In this document: piece by piece, positions 63,939-64,000 of the stretch
Layout of the letters: the number at the start of each line of letters is the position of its first letter
Position numbering within the stretch: the first letter of the stretch is position 1
From: Pictodentalium vernedei
Taxonomy: Eukaryota; Mollusca; Scaphopoda; Dentaliida; Dentaliidae
DNA length: 64,000 nucleotides
Assembly: GCA_031216915.1 (NCBI GenBank)
Contig: CM062288.1
Span: 176,121,919 to 176,185,918 of the forward strand
Reading direction: 5' to 3'
The notes under the pieces: generated by a model
Seen by the model: the letters and a program-made list of their open reading frames with translations, nothing else
What the model was told of the DNA's origin: nothing
Database searches by the model: none
Made by a program: the position numbers and the translations under genes

Positions 63939-64000
63939 TGTGAAAGAACAACAATAAGTCCTAGTTACTCGCAAAAACCCCTGACACAAAGATACATAAT

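Larger units (their letters stand above)
57899..64000 (-). mobile_element. DIRS1-like copy G (family 1, young), runs off the window
   Basis: Left ITR 57899-58201, ICR 58202-58283, hairpin near 58400, C-tract near 58780. YR and RT carry stops, ORF1 is intact. The predicted leader acceptor is at 63981-63983; leader and right ITR lie beyond the window. Very close to D. Confidence 0.92.

Overview
The window is animal (metazoan) DNA made almost entirely of nested transposable elements; I see no host gene. Three features suggest a mollusc: a repeat with 5' hairpin GGCCCCAAGGGGCC and 3' end AGGTGAGC, Helitron-type elements (TC...CTAG) carrying a central tandem array, and abundant DIRS1-like tyrosine-recombinase (YR) retrotransposons. 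The first two associations are from memory, not from a search.

Two DIRS1-like families are present, all with genes on the minus strand. Family 1 accounts for copies A (3631-10654), C (29245-34081), D (34082-40802 plus 47805-48200), E (40803-47804, inside D), F (50429-57542), G (57899 to the window end), a fossil copy (about 12351-15724 plus 28851-29244) and loose ends at 2078-2960 and 48201-48600. Family 2 is element X (17542-23968), with a related right end at 1-2060. Read in the sense direction (right to left), each element has a right inverted terminal repeat (ITR) with promoter-like motifs, a leader with a probable intron, ORF1 (gag-like, Cys/His cluster), an ORF for RT, RNase H and a methyltransferase-like region, an overlapping YR ORF, an internal complementary region (ICR) and the left ITR. 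The ICRs predict the element ends seen at the insertion junctions. No copy has all three ORFs intact: D keeps ORF1 and RT, F keeps RT and YR, G keeps ORF1.

Layout. 1-2960: DIRS ends and fragments. 3411-11797: two Helitron-like elements in tandem, the first split by A; their arrays contain many nuclear-receptor-like AGGTCA direct repeats. 11798-29244: a four-level nest, fossil DIRS > molluscan-type repeat > hAT transposon > DIRS X, with X splitting the BED zinc-finger exon of the hAT transposase. 29245-48600: C, D, E and extra right ends. 48601-50428: sequence without recognised genes. 50429-64000: F, a 356-bp spacer with a strong palindrome, then G.

Functionally, DIRS elements copy RNA by their own RT and RNase H and are thought to integrate circular DNA with the YR, which fits the absence of target duplications here. 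The hAT element is a separate cut-and-paste DNA transposon with 8-bp duplications. The strongest leads are a conserved stem-loop cluster inside ORF1 with one compensatory change, an insertion preference close to AAAA|TTTCA, an RT-less decayed copy (E) sitting inside a much better preserved one (D), and the DR0 receptor-site arrays.
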